DNA of 64,000 nt. Source: Mactra quadrangularis. Taxonomy: Eukaryota > Mollusca > Bivalvia > Venerida > Mactridae. Shown here piece after piece: positions 25,672 through 38,875 of the stretch; the stretch's first letter is position 1; each line of letters begins with the position of its first letter. The notes below the pieces were generated by a model. The model saw only the letters and a list, made by a program, of their open reading frames with translations. It was not told where the DNA came from and made no database searches. The position numbers and the translations under genes were made by a program. Location of the stretch: assembly GCA_025267735.1 (NCBI GenBank), contig CM046297.1, positions 26,934,011 to 26,998,010 on the forward strand, given 5' to 3'.

Positions 25672-27771
25672 TCATGTCTTAGCATATCGTTTCTTTAGTC
25701 TATCATCGTATTTAGCAACAAATATTGAAACTCTATCATAGTCGTGTTTATTCCCAGCATGTACGAACCATTTACACTTCGGTACTTGGAAGTATTCTCC
25801 ATCGTGAGTTAAATCTACAAATCGACTTGAAAACTTCTCATTTTTGTTGAAGTCATCCTTTTTCATTACATTAAATCTCATATGATTAAACGTTCTTATA
25901 TATCTAACAATTTTCAATTCTTGTCGCAATATAGTCCGCACAAGTACTTTCGCAACACCTAGATGGCCACATCGTATAGCAAAGTCAAGCGGAGTCCAGC
26001 CATACTTATTCCTTGCAGTCAAACACGTCTCCATTTCGTCTGATATCACATTAAGTATTTTCTTCATAGACATAGTTCTTCCATTGGCAGCACAGATATG
26101 TAACACATTATTATCTTGTTCATCCACAGTAAAGGCATTGACTTTTCTTGCAAGAAATAAGTCAAGTAACTCTAGCCGCTCCCAACCTGCGGCGACAAGG
26201 AAAGGTGATAAACCTGTCGAATCTCTTGCATTTATGTCAGCACCATTTGATACCAATAGTTTTGCTATTTCAATCTGGTTCCAGTCACAAGCATGGTGTA
26301 ACGGAGTTTGTTCATTTGAATCCATGTCGTAAAAACTGGCACCAGCATCCAGCAAAACATTAACTGTCTTTATGGAACCTGCAAGATAAATATTTTAATG
26401 ACAACATGCGATTAAGTACAAACTTTTATCATGAAAGTGTCTATTATTTTGTTATATAAATTTAATTCTACATTACAGAGCACTTCAAGGTTTCAATAAA
26501 AAATCAGTCATTTCACTTGCCTCAAAAGAACACTATAAACTGGTAAATCTATAAAATGACACCTCTTTTTGATGGATGGTAGCATCTTAAGCTATTTTCG
26601 ATATTTTGCAGGTGGTTTAACGCCTGACTTTAACGATAAACAACTAACTAGCAAGCTAAGCTCAGTATTCAAATCTCTCGAGTTATTATATAATTGTCCT
26701 CGGTGTTTAATAATTACGCAAGTGAAAGTTCATTTGGTATCTGTTAAAATGTAAAACAAAATCACATACCAGATTTGACAGCTTCACATAATGCGGTAGT
26801 TTCTGCTCTAATAGAACCAACTGATGCACCATGATTTATTAAATGTAACACTATCTCCGAACTCTGATATGATCCTCTACGTGCAGCTCGAACCAAACCC
26901 ACGTCAATTTGTTCCTGGCTCCATTGTCGTCTCTGTAAATGCAAATATGGATGAATGAAATGATTTCTGTTATTAGATAATACGTGTAACTTACTTATTT
27001 TAGTACTTAAGTAATTTATTCGCAAACATTGATCAATGAAATTCATTCTGTTATCAGAAAATATGTGTAACTTAGTTTAATTGAGTACTAAGATAATTTA
27101 TTCGCTTTAGCATTTCCATACTGTCATTGTTTTTTACAAGGGATTTTTAATCACTTTTACTGATAGAAGACATTTGGGTACGCTATTTAAACTCATCAAT
27201 AAGGAAATATTATCTAAATCGTGCGGGGTTAAAATATGTTTATAAACATATCCGAAACAGCAACAGTGAAACATAGACCCACCATACCTGCCAAAAACAC
27301 AGAAAGATATTTTGTTATATTTTTTTAAAGTTTTGTTATAAAAGAGGCACCATAAATAAATAACGGGAACAAAACCTTGGAACCGACATGCCAATTTTCA
27401 TTAACTAAGATTTGATAAATTTTGATAAATTTCTTATCATACCGCCGTCTTTCTGTCTATTTCTTTATATTTGATAAAGACATTATATAATTTAAGCACT
27501 TTCTATTTTAACCAAGGTGATTGGTCAACTATAGTTTGTGAAATTTGGTCACATAGAATGCCATCCTTACCACTTACCAATATCATGTCAGAGATGATTT
27601 TCAAAGATGTTAAATATCTTTGTTCTACCATAAGTTTATCAGGAATATCAATCTCAGTTGTAATTAATGCTATGTAGATATCGTAGCTTCCTCTTCGTAC
27701 AGCTACACACAGTGACGATCTTAACTCTGACATGCACCATTGTGGACTTTGAACTTTCTGGACATGACAAC
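25672..27771 (-). other. Gene B ankyrin repeats and C-terminal module
   Basis: Exons 27771-27530, 26932-26770 and 26378-25672. Ankyrin signatures include TPLHHACDWNQIEIAKLL, LSPFLVAAGW, NNVLHICAANG and GWTPLDFAIRCGHLGVAKVL. The C-terminal 80 residues (FNHMRFNVM onward, with CKWFVHAG) parallel gene A. The last exon fuses what are two exons in gene A. Confidence 0.85.
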
Positions 27772-30700
27772 CTGTAATACACAATTGATAAGGTCGACTG
27801 TGTTTATAAAGATATATTTTAGAAGAGTTATTTTTTTAGAATTACAGCCTGTTGGTTTTGGAAATAACTACTGCTTAAGCCAAAGAAATGATTAAGTTAG
27901 TGCATACTTTTTAAAGAAATTTTCAATTAGAAAAATGCCTTCAGTAGAACTCTTTAACTATAAGCAGAAAATATTGCATGACCAAACTCTACGAACGTGT
28001 GAACTATGTACTACTTATGTACCTAATTTTAATATAGCTATTGCAAGATCAGCATTGGGTTTATCCATATCAACAGAACCATACAGTAATCCTACATGTC
28101 TTTTGTCTGTTGACTCTTCATCCTGAAAGATAAAGAAAAAATATTGGGTTAAAATATCACAGACATTACATAAAGTGCTATGTATAACTTAGTTGCACTT
28201 TAGTTCTGAAGTTTCCATTCATTTATACTATACATGATACAGGATATGTAACACCAATAATATAACCACTTGCTTGATTTTCAGGCTCATGCTACTGGTA
28301 GAGTGTTTTGTTTTTATATTAATTCACATGTGAAATATTGTATTATAGGCGCAAAATATACGCTTGGCACTCAATAAGTATTGTATGTTAACATGGATTA
28401 AAATGTAGAACTGAAAAAAAAACAGCTAAATATTTTAACTTAGTAAATGTCTAAAACCAATATACAATTTTCAATATTTCAATTGAAAATCAATAGAGTG
28501 CCACTAAATTAACAACAATATTAACGGCCATTATAATACAAAAGTATATTAGGAAGCATTATTAAATCATACCTACCATTGCAGTGTTATCCTTTTTAAG
28601 TATGAGGTCTGCTATCATTCCCTTCTTCTTGACAAAGTCAAAAAAGAAATTCAGAAATTTCAGATCTCTGAAAGCCCGATGTTGTGCAACTTTAACCACA
28701 TATCCATATGTGATATAATGGGAGAATAACTCTGATAGTACCCAGAAATTATGTTTCTGAATTCTCATCACAAATATCTGGTCACCTGACTCTTCTATTC
28801 TTATATCCGTGGCAACATAGTCCATGGTAAACTGTAGATCACAATCTGAAATAAAGTGGTATTTGTAGCGAGGTTAATTTTTTAATCTGATTAACTCGAA
28901 TGTTATGATTCGCAATTACCTATGTCTGCCTGGTTAGTTCATTCAGTTGGACTACGAACACAGAGGTTGTGGGTTCGATTCCCTAGGTGACTGACATACC
29001 TTCATGGAGTTTGGTCTTAAACTATATTCTACAATTATTTTCCCACATATATCAAATTAGGCAGTTGTTACGCACTGACGTGTGTATGAGATTAGTACTA
29101 GGTTTAAGCATTAGCTCCAGGTTTTTCAAGAGAACATAGATATGACGCTTTAGGATTGCAAAAATGTTGAAATGCGACGTGAAGCATCATACAAGCTTTA
29201 CAAACCACTGAACAGTTATATAAGTAACAGAACATCTAATTATTGAAGAATATATAACATAGCTAGAGATACCAAAAAAGAACAAAAAAGTACATACTTT
29301 CCAACACATGTTGCGGGTGCCTTTCTACAAAAGTTGACATCATTATTTCCATAACACTTTCATGTGAGAAAGTATAACAACCAATATCTTCGTAGTAATA
29401 TACATATGGATGTAGTTTGGTTGCTAAGGACAACAAACAACGACCCGGAAGCTGTTTGTTTACTGTTACGCCCACTACAATAGCCAAATCAAATAACTGA
29501 GTGCGGAACTCTTCATCTTTGAACTCCTGTATAATAAAGACATTGCAATACTATTAGTATTGCAGTAACTAAACAGCAGTAAATATAGAATGGTTGATGC
29601 TAGCTAATATCTTATCCCGTTATGAAAGCTTTTATCTGCCTTTGTGACTCGTTCTATTCTACTTACTATGCAGAACTTAAAAACACTTTTAATGCCTTCC
29701 TATTTTCATCTTGGTTACCATAATCGAAATCGCCTCTTTGAGTAAGTAGACAGGAAACATACTTTCAGAAACTTCGAAATAAGATTTTTTCCCCTTTGAC
29801 ATAAATTGTGACACAATAAATTCAGCAATAAATTCGAGTCATAACTCAGTACCAGAATTAGTGTGATTGACCATTTGACGCCTGATGTCTTGATAACAGA
29901 CATTCCGACCGTGTTATTGTAAATAAACTGGTAGAATACAGTGTGGCTTAGAAAGATGCCATACCGGACATTCAACTGTTTAGCCAACGAGCTATCCATC
30001 TGTAAAGTTTTTCGCTGAGAAAGTATATCTAAAGATTATTCTAAAGGATGACATGAAAAAGTACCTGTAATTTATTATGATAGATAACTGCTCCAGGTTG
30101 AAACATCATTACTACTAATATCAAATAACCATACATGTCTGACTGAAACAACTTGTCTAGATGCATTCTCAAAATAGCTACAACGGAAAAATATATCAAT
30201 TGAATAAAATCAAAATCTTTATTTACCAACCTACTTTTCGAACGTAGTAGAAAAAAAACTTCATGTACTTATCATACTTGATACAGTTTGTTTGTCGCCA
30301 AAATGAAAATTTATGTTCTGTGGTAGGTTTCACTTTTATAAAGCAGGATTGGTCCCAACTGCAAGTTAAGCTCACTGTAAATCAACCACCTATTATTCCT
30401 ATGCCATTCAAGTCAGCTGATTTGGTTTAATGTATCTGATCTGATATTGCAATATATTAGGGAGGGGTCCGTGTTAAACATTTACAATTGTGGCAAATCT
30501 GATTTTGAGGTTAGTGAATCAAGAACAGGAATCACAAATGGATATTGTCTTCCGAAGTCAAAATGAACTCTGGGAATTTTCTTTCCTCGTTATAAAGAGT
30601 ATAGTATTATTAAAGTTTGAATTTTAGAAAATAATATTCTGAGTCCTTAAGCTATTAACTAAAGTAATTATTTAAGTTTTTAACAGTTTTCACTTAAAAG

Positions 30701-33700
30701 TTGGAGTAAATGATCTATTTGTAGCATGATTCGTTGAAGAAGTTGCTGCTTCGATTCCAAAATTAAGTTTGATAAATGACTATTTTTACATTATGAGAAT
30801 GTAACAGTTTGTTATGATTTGATATTATTCGATATACTCACCTACTGGACTTTCAAAGAATGCTGAACCCATGTCCATAAATTCATCTTTTGATACAAAC
30901 AACGAACATGTTTCAGGAAAGCCTAATGTCGACGTGTGTGTTTTAGAACTTTTCTCTACTTCTGATTTCACTTTGTGTCCAGCAACCACGTGACGTGACA
31001 GCATCATTCTTTTCTCTGTGTAGTTTAACTCTGACGTAGATATAAGACCAATGTTTTTGATTAATGTTTTAAAAGTTATAAAAGGCAGTACTGGTATGCG
31101 AGCAGTAGCCGTGATTTTTACAAGGTATTCCTCAGAATATCGGAAAATCATTGATATTTCCAAATCAAAGCTAAAAATAACAAACCTGGGTTCAATACGT
31201 ATCGGTTCGTCTAAGTAAATAAAATCGTATTTTGTGAATGCAATTCTTAAACAAGTACATTTGTACAATTAATTAATAAACTTAAATGAGCAGAATTCAT
31301 GCAAACGTTTTAGTTTTGCTAAGTATTTGTTTGTTTGTTTTAATTTTACGGCGCACCAACACAGAAAGGTCATATCGCGCCGAAGGTTTTGCTGATTAAT
31401 GCTAGGACATTAGAAAATGCACTTCAATACAGTGTATGTAATTTAAGTATTCTTATTTAGTATTTAGACTAAAGATACGAACTTACATAGCAAATTATTG
31501 TTACTAGTAAATGTTGCTATGGACGAATACAAATGTATAAATCTGTAAATGACATAAGAAAAACCACTAACCTTTGGATGAAAAATCAACAATACATTGC
31601 TCGTCAAATAGCTTTAATTCAGATAATACTTTCTTCTGTTGATCATAAACATGTTTTCTGATTGTTATAATAAGTTTAGCAGCAGGCCGATCTGTCTTCT
31701 CTGAACAACCATCACAGCGTTTGACCATTGATTGTTTTTCTTTAAAACTAGAACTACACCGATGCAACTGAAATAATGTTGAATGCGTGATCGACTTATA
31801 TGAATGATTTTTGTATGATTAAGACAGCTGATTTGACTTTAGCTAACCCAAGTTTCTAAGTGATTCAAGTTGTTCGTTCGATCCTAACCATTGAATATGC
31901 CCCAAAATGACTTACTAAGAGGGGAGAATCTAGTACATGTAAATCCCAGAAACGATAGTTATGTTCATTGTCCTAATTACACCCTTGATATAGCAAAGCT
32001 ATAGCATTATACATTTATAAATGTGTGTATGTTTTATTTAATGTTCTTCACTATTACCGACTTTATAACAAAACACGTTCTATTCGAAGATGACCATTAA
32101 TGATATAATAAAATGTGTTAATTTTAAAGAGCATTATACTTACTGCAGGTAAATGTGGCAACCATTCTTTCAATTGCTTTTCATCAAAATGCATACTTCC
32201 GAACAAATCATCCAATAATATTGCCCCGACTGAGTGTTTATTGACATACTTCCAGTGTTCCGCCGACGACATAATTAAAACGTCGTCTTCTTCATAGAGT
32301 GACGCCATCATAGCAACAGCGGCTGTTGTTTTACCCTCTCCAGTATTACCTAAAACATACAAAATATCTTATTTATAATTTGTATAATATAATGTAATAG
32401 CACTCTCCAGAACAAAATCATCTAAATTAGATAAGAGTTTTGTTTTACGCAATGTCATTTTACGAATGCCAGATTACCAAACTTGTGGTGCTTTTCACAA
32501 AAAATCTTACGAAAAAAATCTTCGTAAGTCAGTTTCATACAATTGGCACTTCAAAGTCAGACGGATAAAAAGCATTTTACTATAATATGGTATTCAAAAG
32601 GTATACACAATTCTACACAATTTGTATAATATTTATAGTTTATAACCAAAAAATGAGCGTATTTTTTATATTTCTTGCTTTTGACTTACGAAGGTTTTTT
32701 TAAGAAAGCATGTTTACAAATAGTGTTCAATTAAGCAAGGAAAATGACCATGTATCCGACTTCATTTACTTGTGTTGTCTCAGAACACTTAAAACAATGT
32801 TAGAACTTTAAATGCCCCTTTTCCATTCCTGACAATTATATTGTGTTTACCTTTCAATACAACATATCCATGCGTGTGTAAAATTTCTTTTGCTTGCTCG
32901 TAACTAGTGGTTTTAACAAATACTTTTGGTTTTCTGAATCTTTTGAGAAACCTTGTTGACACACCTGTAAAAAAATACATTGAAATTTTGTTTAAAACAG
33001 CTTATTTTGTACATTAATATTGCTATAGTAGGAGTTCTCGAATCATTAATCTATCGAAGGAATAAAGGTCTGCTACCCTTTTCATATGACTGCTAAAAAG
33101 GACGTAAACTAAACGTAATTGCTAGCTAGTATTCTTTACACTACTTATTTAGTGCAACGCTTTAGCGTTGCGCTATGTATGTATTCGATTTTGATAATGA
33201 CGCTGCATGCGGAACGTTTTGGTTGTTACTGCCTAATTACTGTCTATTTTTTCATGTGGCCGCCATTTTTTGTGACAACACAGCTAGACGAGAAATTTTA
33301 GGTTACTGATTTTGTTATACGTGGCGTCTTTTGTAAACATTTAATTTATTTTGTTTAGCATTTCTATACATGTATGATCTTTAGCCAAGAGACGTAAGCA
33401 AGATAGTCATTTTTATTTCAAAATCACGTGTAAATGTAAGCATATTCTAAAACGCACCCTTGCATAGTTTCACGGTATTCCAGTCTTGTTTAGCCGGAGC
33501 TGAAATGGTAAAAAGCAGTGATTAAAATAAAATTAAACACAACCATTTACATAATAAAAGACACTCACAAAAGATTCAGTAGTTATTTGATACGAGTCAA
33601 ATGTTTCTTAAATATCACAATGTGTATCTATTTACCAGCTTGGTAACCAATCATTCAGTCGCTCAAACTTTCCAAAACACGATTCATTCAATTAAACAAT

Positions 33701-36700
33701 ATAAAGAGTGCGTTGAGAATTTCAAATTACATTTCATTTAAGTGAAATAATGCCTCCTGGCTTGTGAATACAGATTAATGTTTATCTCGGTCGTCCATTA
33801 ACTCCCGCAAATAACCAGACTTCATAACTAAGCAGAAAAGATTAAATGCAATGAAAGTATTAAGCTCTGAAATAACATTCAAGTTACGTCCGACACAAAA
33901 CTTAAGATTTATAATCAGGTCATTAGTATTTAAGCTAGGAAACAACCTATTGCAGTAAGTATTTACAAAAATGACTTCAAAGATTTCGATTTCTTCGATT
34001 GAATGTGAAAATAATAGAGAGCACATTTGATTTTCACCATTTCATTTAGCAGTTTAAATAGATTCTATGGAACTAAAACTCGACATAGTTACAAATGTAT
34101 TTACATATTTTCTCTATGTATCTATCCTTTGTATCACTCGCCCATTTGTTTAATGCTGCAAGATATTGATCTCTTTCTTCTAGCCTTACACCTCCAGTTG
34201 TCATATCTTTCAATGACTGTTGTAGTTCTGAAGCTCTTCTTTCTGTACATGCTCGAGATAAAATCTGACAAGCAAAAATTGAAAACCAAATAGAACAACA
34301 GTTTAAACAAATCCAAAATGACCATAATTAGGATGTTGTACGGTTATGCCAATTAAGAGAAACCAATTCTAGTTATAGTTGTTCGCATTATCTTATACAT
34401 GTACATGCATTTTATTTCTAAATAGTGTTTCTAATTAATACTTAATAATACTAACAAAAGTTTGATTATTGTGTAAAATATCATTAAATAGTTATGAATG
34501 CATTAAAGTAAAGTATTACATTAACTGTTGCAGCTTTAAGGCTCAATTTAGTATTAACATTCGCAGATAATGGTAATATTGTGATGATGCGATGATATCT
34601 TTGTTACACATCACGCTAAATGCCAATATGTGAGAGTAACACCAGAAATGTATGCACTAGTATGCTGAAACCCGTATAGGTAATGCTAAACGAATACATT
34701 TTCAAACTTGAACATTAGAACAAAAACCACTGAATAACCGATAATAAAGTTAATTAAAGTTAACATTTAGTTTTTTTTTTACATATAAGCCCATTCAAAA
34801 CATGAATATATATTGTTTTTTTTCACTTTCCACTTACTTCACTCATTTCGTTGATTTTCCTGTCATATTCTTCTTCAAATATAGCATAATCTACAGCATT
34901 AATAAGACTGTTACGGAGGTCGCGAATTCTGGTTATATCTGCCATTGCACTCAAATCATCTGTGGCTGGTTTCCATTTCCATACTAAATCAGTTTGTTTC
35001 TTAAAATGACAAATATGACGCAGGAACCAGAATGTTAATGCTGGTTCCAAGTCATTAAGGTAAACACCAGTTGATGCCTCGTCCGGGAACAAGTTCTTCC
35101 ATCTGGGACATAAAACAAAATCAGTAACAGCACGATTTCTTCAAGTTTCAAAATAGGAATAGTTAATAAGTAAATGTTATAGGTAACTAAATTAATACAC
35201 AACATAACGTTTAAAAATGTACAATTTTATGCCCAATTTAAATTCTTATTTTAGTACTTAAACTTTGAATTTGAATATGGCTACTTGTGTTATACTTGTT
35301 AAATCGAAAACTTCTAAGAAAAGTATGTATCTGGTCTGTGAATTTGTTTATAATGTTAATCTTAAATTTGGGAACTTCTAAACAGTCTTCGTGGACAAAA
35401 AAATGAAGGCTCGTTTAGGGACCGATGCTATTGGAATTTTGACCCAAGTCAACTGCCAGATTACTCGTAAAGTACGTTGATGTGAGATTGGTAATCAATC
35501 GTTTTTTTGACATCATACATCAGTCCTGATTCCATAATAATATTGAGATTGATGTCTGATGGGGAAACGTTAAGTTATAATAACACTTTAAACAAATCAC
35601 AGTTTAGGACGGTTGAGAAAAATCGAGTTTAAAACATTGCTAATGACAAGCTACCAAAGGACATGCAAAACACGTACCTATCATTGATCAGTTTTTCTGT
35701 GGAAGCATAACTTATAAGGCGACGTTTGAAATGTTCTAAAAATTGTTGAAATGTTTTTGGTGGATACATTTTCTCTGTAAAGGCCTTCAACACATCTTTC
35801 ATAATAGCTGTACCAATGAACAACACAATTTTACACATTCGTATAAAGTTAGCCTCGCTTTTCATCATCTGAAACACAGTAAATGGATATACGGCATTCG
35901 AAACAACCTCGGCGATCATCTACAAAGATATACCTCGGAAATCAGACGTAGTAGGAATACAGTCAGGTTATAAGGTCCGGCGACTGTCATTTTCATTCAA
36001 TATTTAATAATGAATTTATTACACGTTTTATTACATCATTTCATCAGTACAATGTCAGTACAATGTCTCACACGTCGTACTTCTGTGTAGTTCAGGCTTT
36101 AGTACCACAGAAACCAAATTCCTAGATCTACCTTTTCACCTTATGATATCCGATGTTTTTCTGCGTAGAAGATCGTCGAGGTAGTTCCGAATGGGATATG
36201 CGGTTTATTCGTACATGCCCAAAAAGTGCTTACTTACTCGAATAGTCTGGATCGCTCAATGTAAAAGGATGGGTCCGAACTAATCTCTTATATAAGTCAA
36301 TTAAAGTTGCGATTCGCTCATAATGCGGTAGCTGCGATCGTTCAAAGTCGCGGTCGCTTTAAGTTTATGCCAATCACCGTGGTACTTTGAGCGGTTAAGA
36401 ATGAGCTGTATTTGTAAAATGATTTCTTGAATTTGTGAAATTGACGTTCGATTCTGATGTTCCTAATAATGGATATTTATTTTGTATTTCTATCTTATTC
36501 TATTAGCCTTATGGAAAGTCAGTAGCGGCTATTGGGTTGTTCTGAAAGAGAAATGTTGTCGTGTATCCAGTTAACTTTCATTATGTTCTAATGTAACAGA
36601 AGCGTACACTTACCACGAATTTCTGTTGTTTGGTGAATACTTTTGATAGTCTAACTCGTGTATTATATATGTAGTATCTTTTAGTATGGTTAAAGGTATA

Positions 36701-38875
36701 TTTAGGATACTGTGGTTTGTCCTTCTTTGAACGCCTTGGTTTTGTACTACGTGCTGTGATGCTTGGTAACTTAACATTATGATTTAGTTCTGTGAAGAAA
36801 ACGTAAATAATATTGATAAGATGAATAATAAAGACAGTATAACAATGTCTACAAAGAAATATTTGAGGTTTAAACTCTATTTACTCTATATAAGTTTTCC
36901 TCAGATACTTGATCAGTTAGTGTCACGTAACAATGGCGTTGAACGTTTTTCGACATTTAAAACAACAACAGAAATTACATTCGATAAACGTTTCCAAAAC
37001 AATAGTAGAGCATAATCCATTATCACTTCTTACCTGTTTCTTCACCAAGGTTAGACATTCTTGGTGTGTAGATATCAACTGTCACTTCGTTCCGGTTTTC
37101 TAGTATACCAGAATTACCGTCATTATCGTCATCCGGTGTATGTGTGTTACGGTCAATACTCTCAATTTCCACATCTCTAAGAATACCACTTATTGACACA
37201 GACCGAGTTATTTCTGATTCCTGGAAAAATCAAAGCACTGAATGTACCGAATTTGCTAAACTTTAGACTGGAAAGGGATCGGTCGTTTTCAATTGTTTGT
37301 ACGCATACGACATTTTTTGTTATGATATTTTTAGAAAAAAATAATTGTGGTTACGTTTCAAATTAATTTGAGCAGGCATAAGACTTATTTTGAATGGTAT
37401 GTCGTTTATCCACACATTTTGAAAACTCATTTATGTCGTTCGGTTCAACTTAAAAGAAGTTTTTCTAGACTCAATTTTCCCGTCCTTTCTTACTTTAAAT
37501 AAGAAGCCGTTATATCAAATATAGCAGTTGTTGGCCCTGAGTAAGAAATTGGATCAGTTCTAGGTTTAAAGACTATATAACAAGAGATCAAGGCTTATCC
37601 CTTGTATACTCTACAAATAGGTAGGTCCAATTAGTTGGATTACTCGGATTTTACCCTTACTTTTCAATGTCAATTTGCCAAAATTAATGACTTTTTTGTT
37701 AACTATTTAATTCGTTTGAAATTCAAGCTAAGTATTTTTATGGTAAAGGATTATCTAAACTTCATCACTCCTGTTAAAATCTTCATTAACAAGAAAGATA
37801 TTTGATGAAATATTTTGTCATCCTTACATTGGACTTCAGTGATAAAATCCGAGGATTCCAACTAATAGGACCTACTTACCAATTGGATTGCTTCAGATTT
37901 TATCAGGGAAAGATAACTGACTTAAGTCCCTGAATACTTTACCTGTTTAGTATATGAATCTGCACTATATATATGTTCTATTGCCCCACTCTCTCCTGTG
38001 TCTATATCTATAAGATTATTCTGACTGGTTGGTCGCAGTTTATTATGACCATTGGTCATGTTGGAGTCCTGAAACATAGGTTTTACCATTTCATTATTGT
38101 ATAGTTATTAGTTTTAACTGTCATGCGCATACATTTACCCAGCTGATTTAAATACTCGATATTTTTTGTAATTTTCTTTATTTACAGCAAGTAAACATAC
38201 AAATTATTACAAGACATGTAACAAGATTAATGATACAATACAATATGTTATTAATACTGAATTTGTGTTAACTTAATAATACAACTAATGTAAGATTTCA
38301 TTCTCATCTTGGAGTGAAGATTGACACATAAAGTGTAAACCAATTTTTTACTACAATTTTCGTTGATTAGAAAAAAAAACAAAATATTTTAAAGCATATA
38401 TACAGAGTGTATAGCGTGTATATTTCTTGAGAGTTAATGCTAAAACAATCTTCCCAAGATGGAATTTAGTAATATACAAATATTATAACAAAAAACTAAT
38501 TCAAGGTCATACTCGATATTTGTTTAAAATCCCCGTACATTTATACCTACATTTTTTATCTATCGTGAGTACAGAAATACTGTGGTAAGTACGAGTTCCC
38601 TCAGTATCTTGGCAACCCCCTCCAAACAACCAGGGGCCATTTTTGGACACTAGATTCGAAATTCTGCGAGTAGCACATGGTACCACGTGTCCAGATTTTG
38701 AGTTACAAATATAATATACTATTAGAATGAAGTTCATGTATTTAGATACACAAATTAAACGACCACTACCAACCTGCGAATCATCGTAAAGTCCATCGGC
38801 ATTTTCCGAATCAACTCGTTCTTCGCCGGTTCCAGCTTCGTTTCGGAGTGGTGGTAAAGAAACGTCTTCCGCCAT
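25672..38875 (-). CDS. HEPN-nSTAND3-ankyrin protein, gene B
   Basis: I built 19 coding exons (high to low): 38875-38774, 38068-37943, 37220-37034, 36789-36614, 35868-35678, 35102-34838, 34264-34105, 33499-33458, 32964-32851, 32349-32144, 31767-31572, 31030-30842, 30177-30065, 29526-29298, 28845-28577, 28122-28023, 27771-27530, 26932-26770, 26378-25672. The total is 3777 nt, 1258 aa, in phase throughout. The N-terminus to residue 197 is polar; HEPN is about 198-349; Walker A GNTGEGKT is 455-462; Walker B AILLDD is 497-502, followed by LFG; then come STAND C-terminal blocks, ankyrins and the C-terminal module. Nine of the exons from HEPN onward have the same length as in gene A, showing tandem duplication. 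The 27530 boundary uses a weak donor (GTTGAC), chosen because it alone keeps phase. It starts with ATGGCGGAAG. The role is probably as for gene A; no direct evidence of ligand. Confidence 0.85.
26957..27105. repeat. Degenerate tandem duplication, unit about 75 bp
   Basis: Two imperfect copies share GAAAT..TTCTGTTAT, ACGTGTAACTTA / ATGTGTAACTTA and AATTTATTCGC. They sit directly beside the ankyrin exon 26932-26770 of gene B. Confidence 0.6.
28577..31030 (-). other. Gene B C-terminal STAND region
   Basis: Exons 31030-30842, 30177-30065, 29526-29298 and 28845-28577. LGFPETCSLF, FFESPV, GCYTFSHESV and ERHPQHVLE match gene A block for block. The last exon is continuous where gene A has two exons. 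Confidence 0.75.
28929..29100 (+). repeat. Diverged SINE fragment
   Basis: Contains the B-box-like GTGGGTTCGATTCCC, then CATGGAGTTTGGTC and GGCAGTTGTTACGCACTGAC, in the same order as the main SINE head and core. The tail is missing or eroded. It lies in a gene B intron. Confidence 0.65.
31324..31395 (-). repeat. SINE 3' tail fragment, minus strand
   Basis: The reverse complement contains GCGATATGACCTTTCTGTGT and then ends in AAACAAACAAAC, resembling the tail of the SINE at 405-707. Only the 3' end remains. It lies in a gene B intron. Confidence 0.55.
31572..32964 (-). other. Gene B nSTAND3 P-loop NTPase core
   Basis: Exons 32964-32851, 32349-32144 and 31767-31572. PKVFVKT, GYVVLKG, Walker A GNTGEGKTTAA, Walker B AILLDDLFG and sensor strand LIITIRK are all present. 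The third exon is 48 nt longer than in gene A and carries a Cys-containing insert (RCDGCSEK) before the sensor strand. Confidence 0.85.
34838..35868 (-). other. Gene B HEPN (DZIP3-type) domain
   Basis: Exons 35868-35678 and 35102-34838. EANFIRMCKIV, LEPALTFWFLRHIC and ADITRIRDLRN align with gene A. After Arg324-Asn325 the position of the HEPN His is Ala330, so the R(x4-6)H catalytic pair is absent here too. Confidence 0.75.
37583..37931. mobile_element. TA-target MITE, copy 1 (left end eroded)
   Basis: Shares TAGGTAGGTCCAATTAGTTG, TCGGATTTTACCCTT and the right end GGGAAAGATAACTGAC..AAGTCCCT with the copy at 40713-41090. The left terminal repeat is degraded. The element ends 11 bp from the 5' splice site of gene B coding exon 2. 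Confidence 0.75.
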
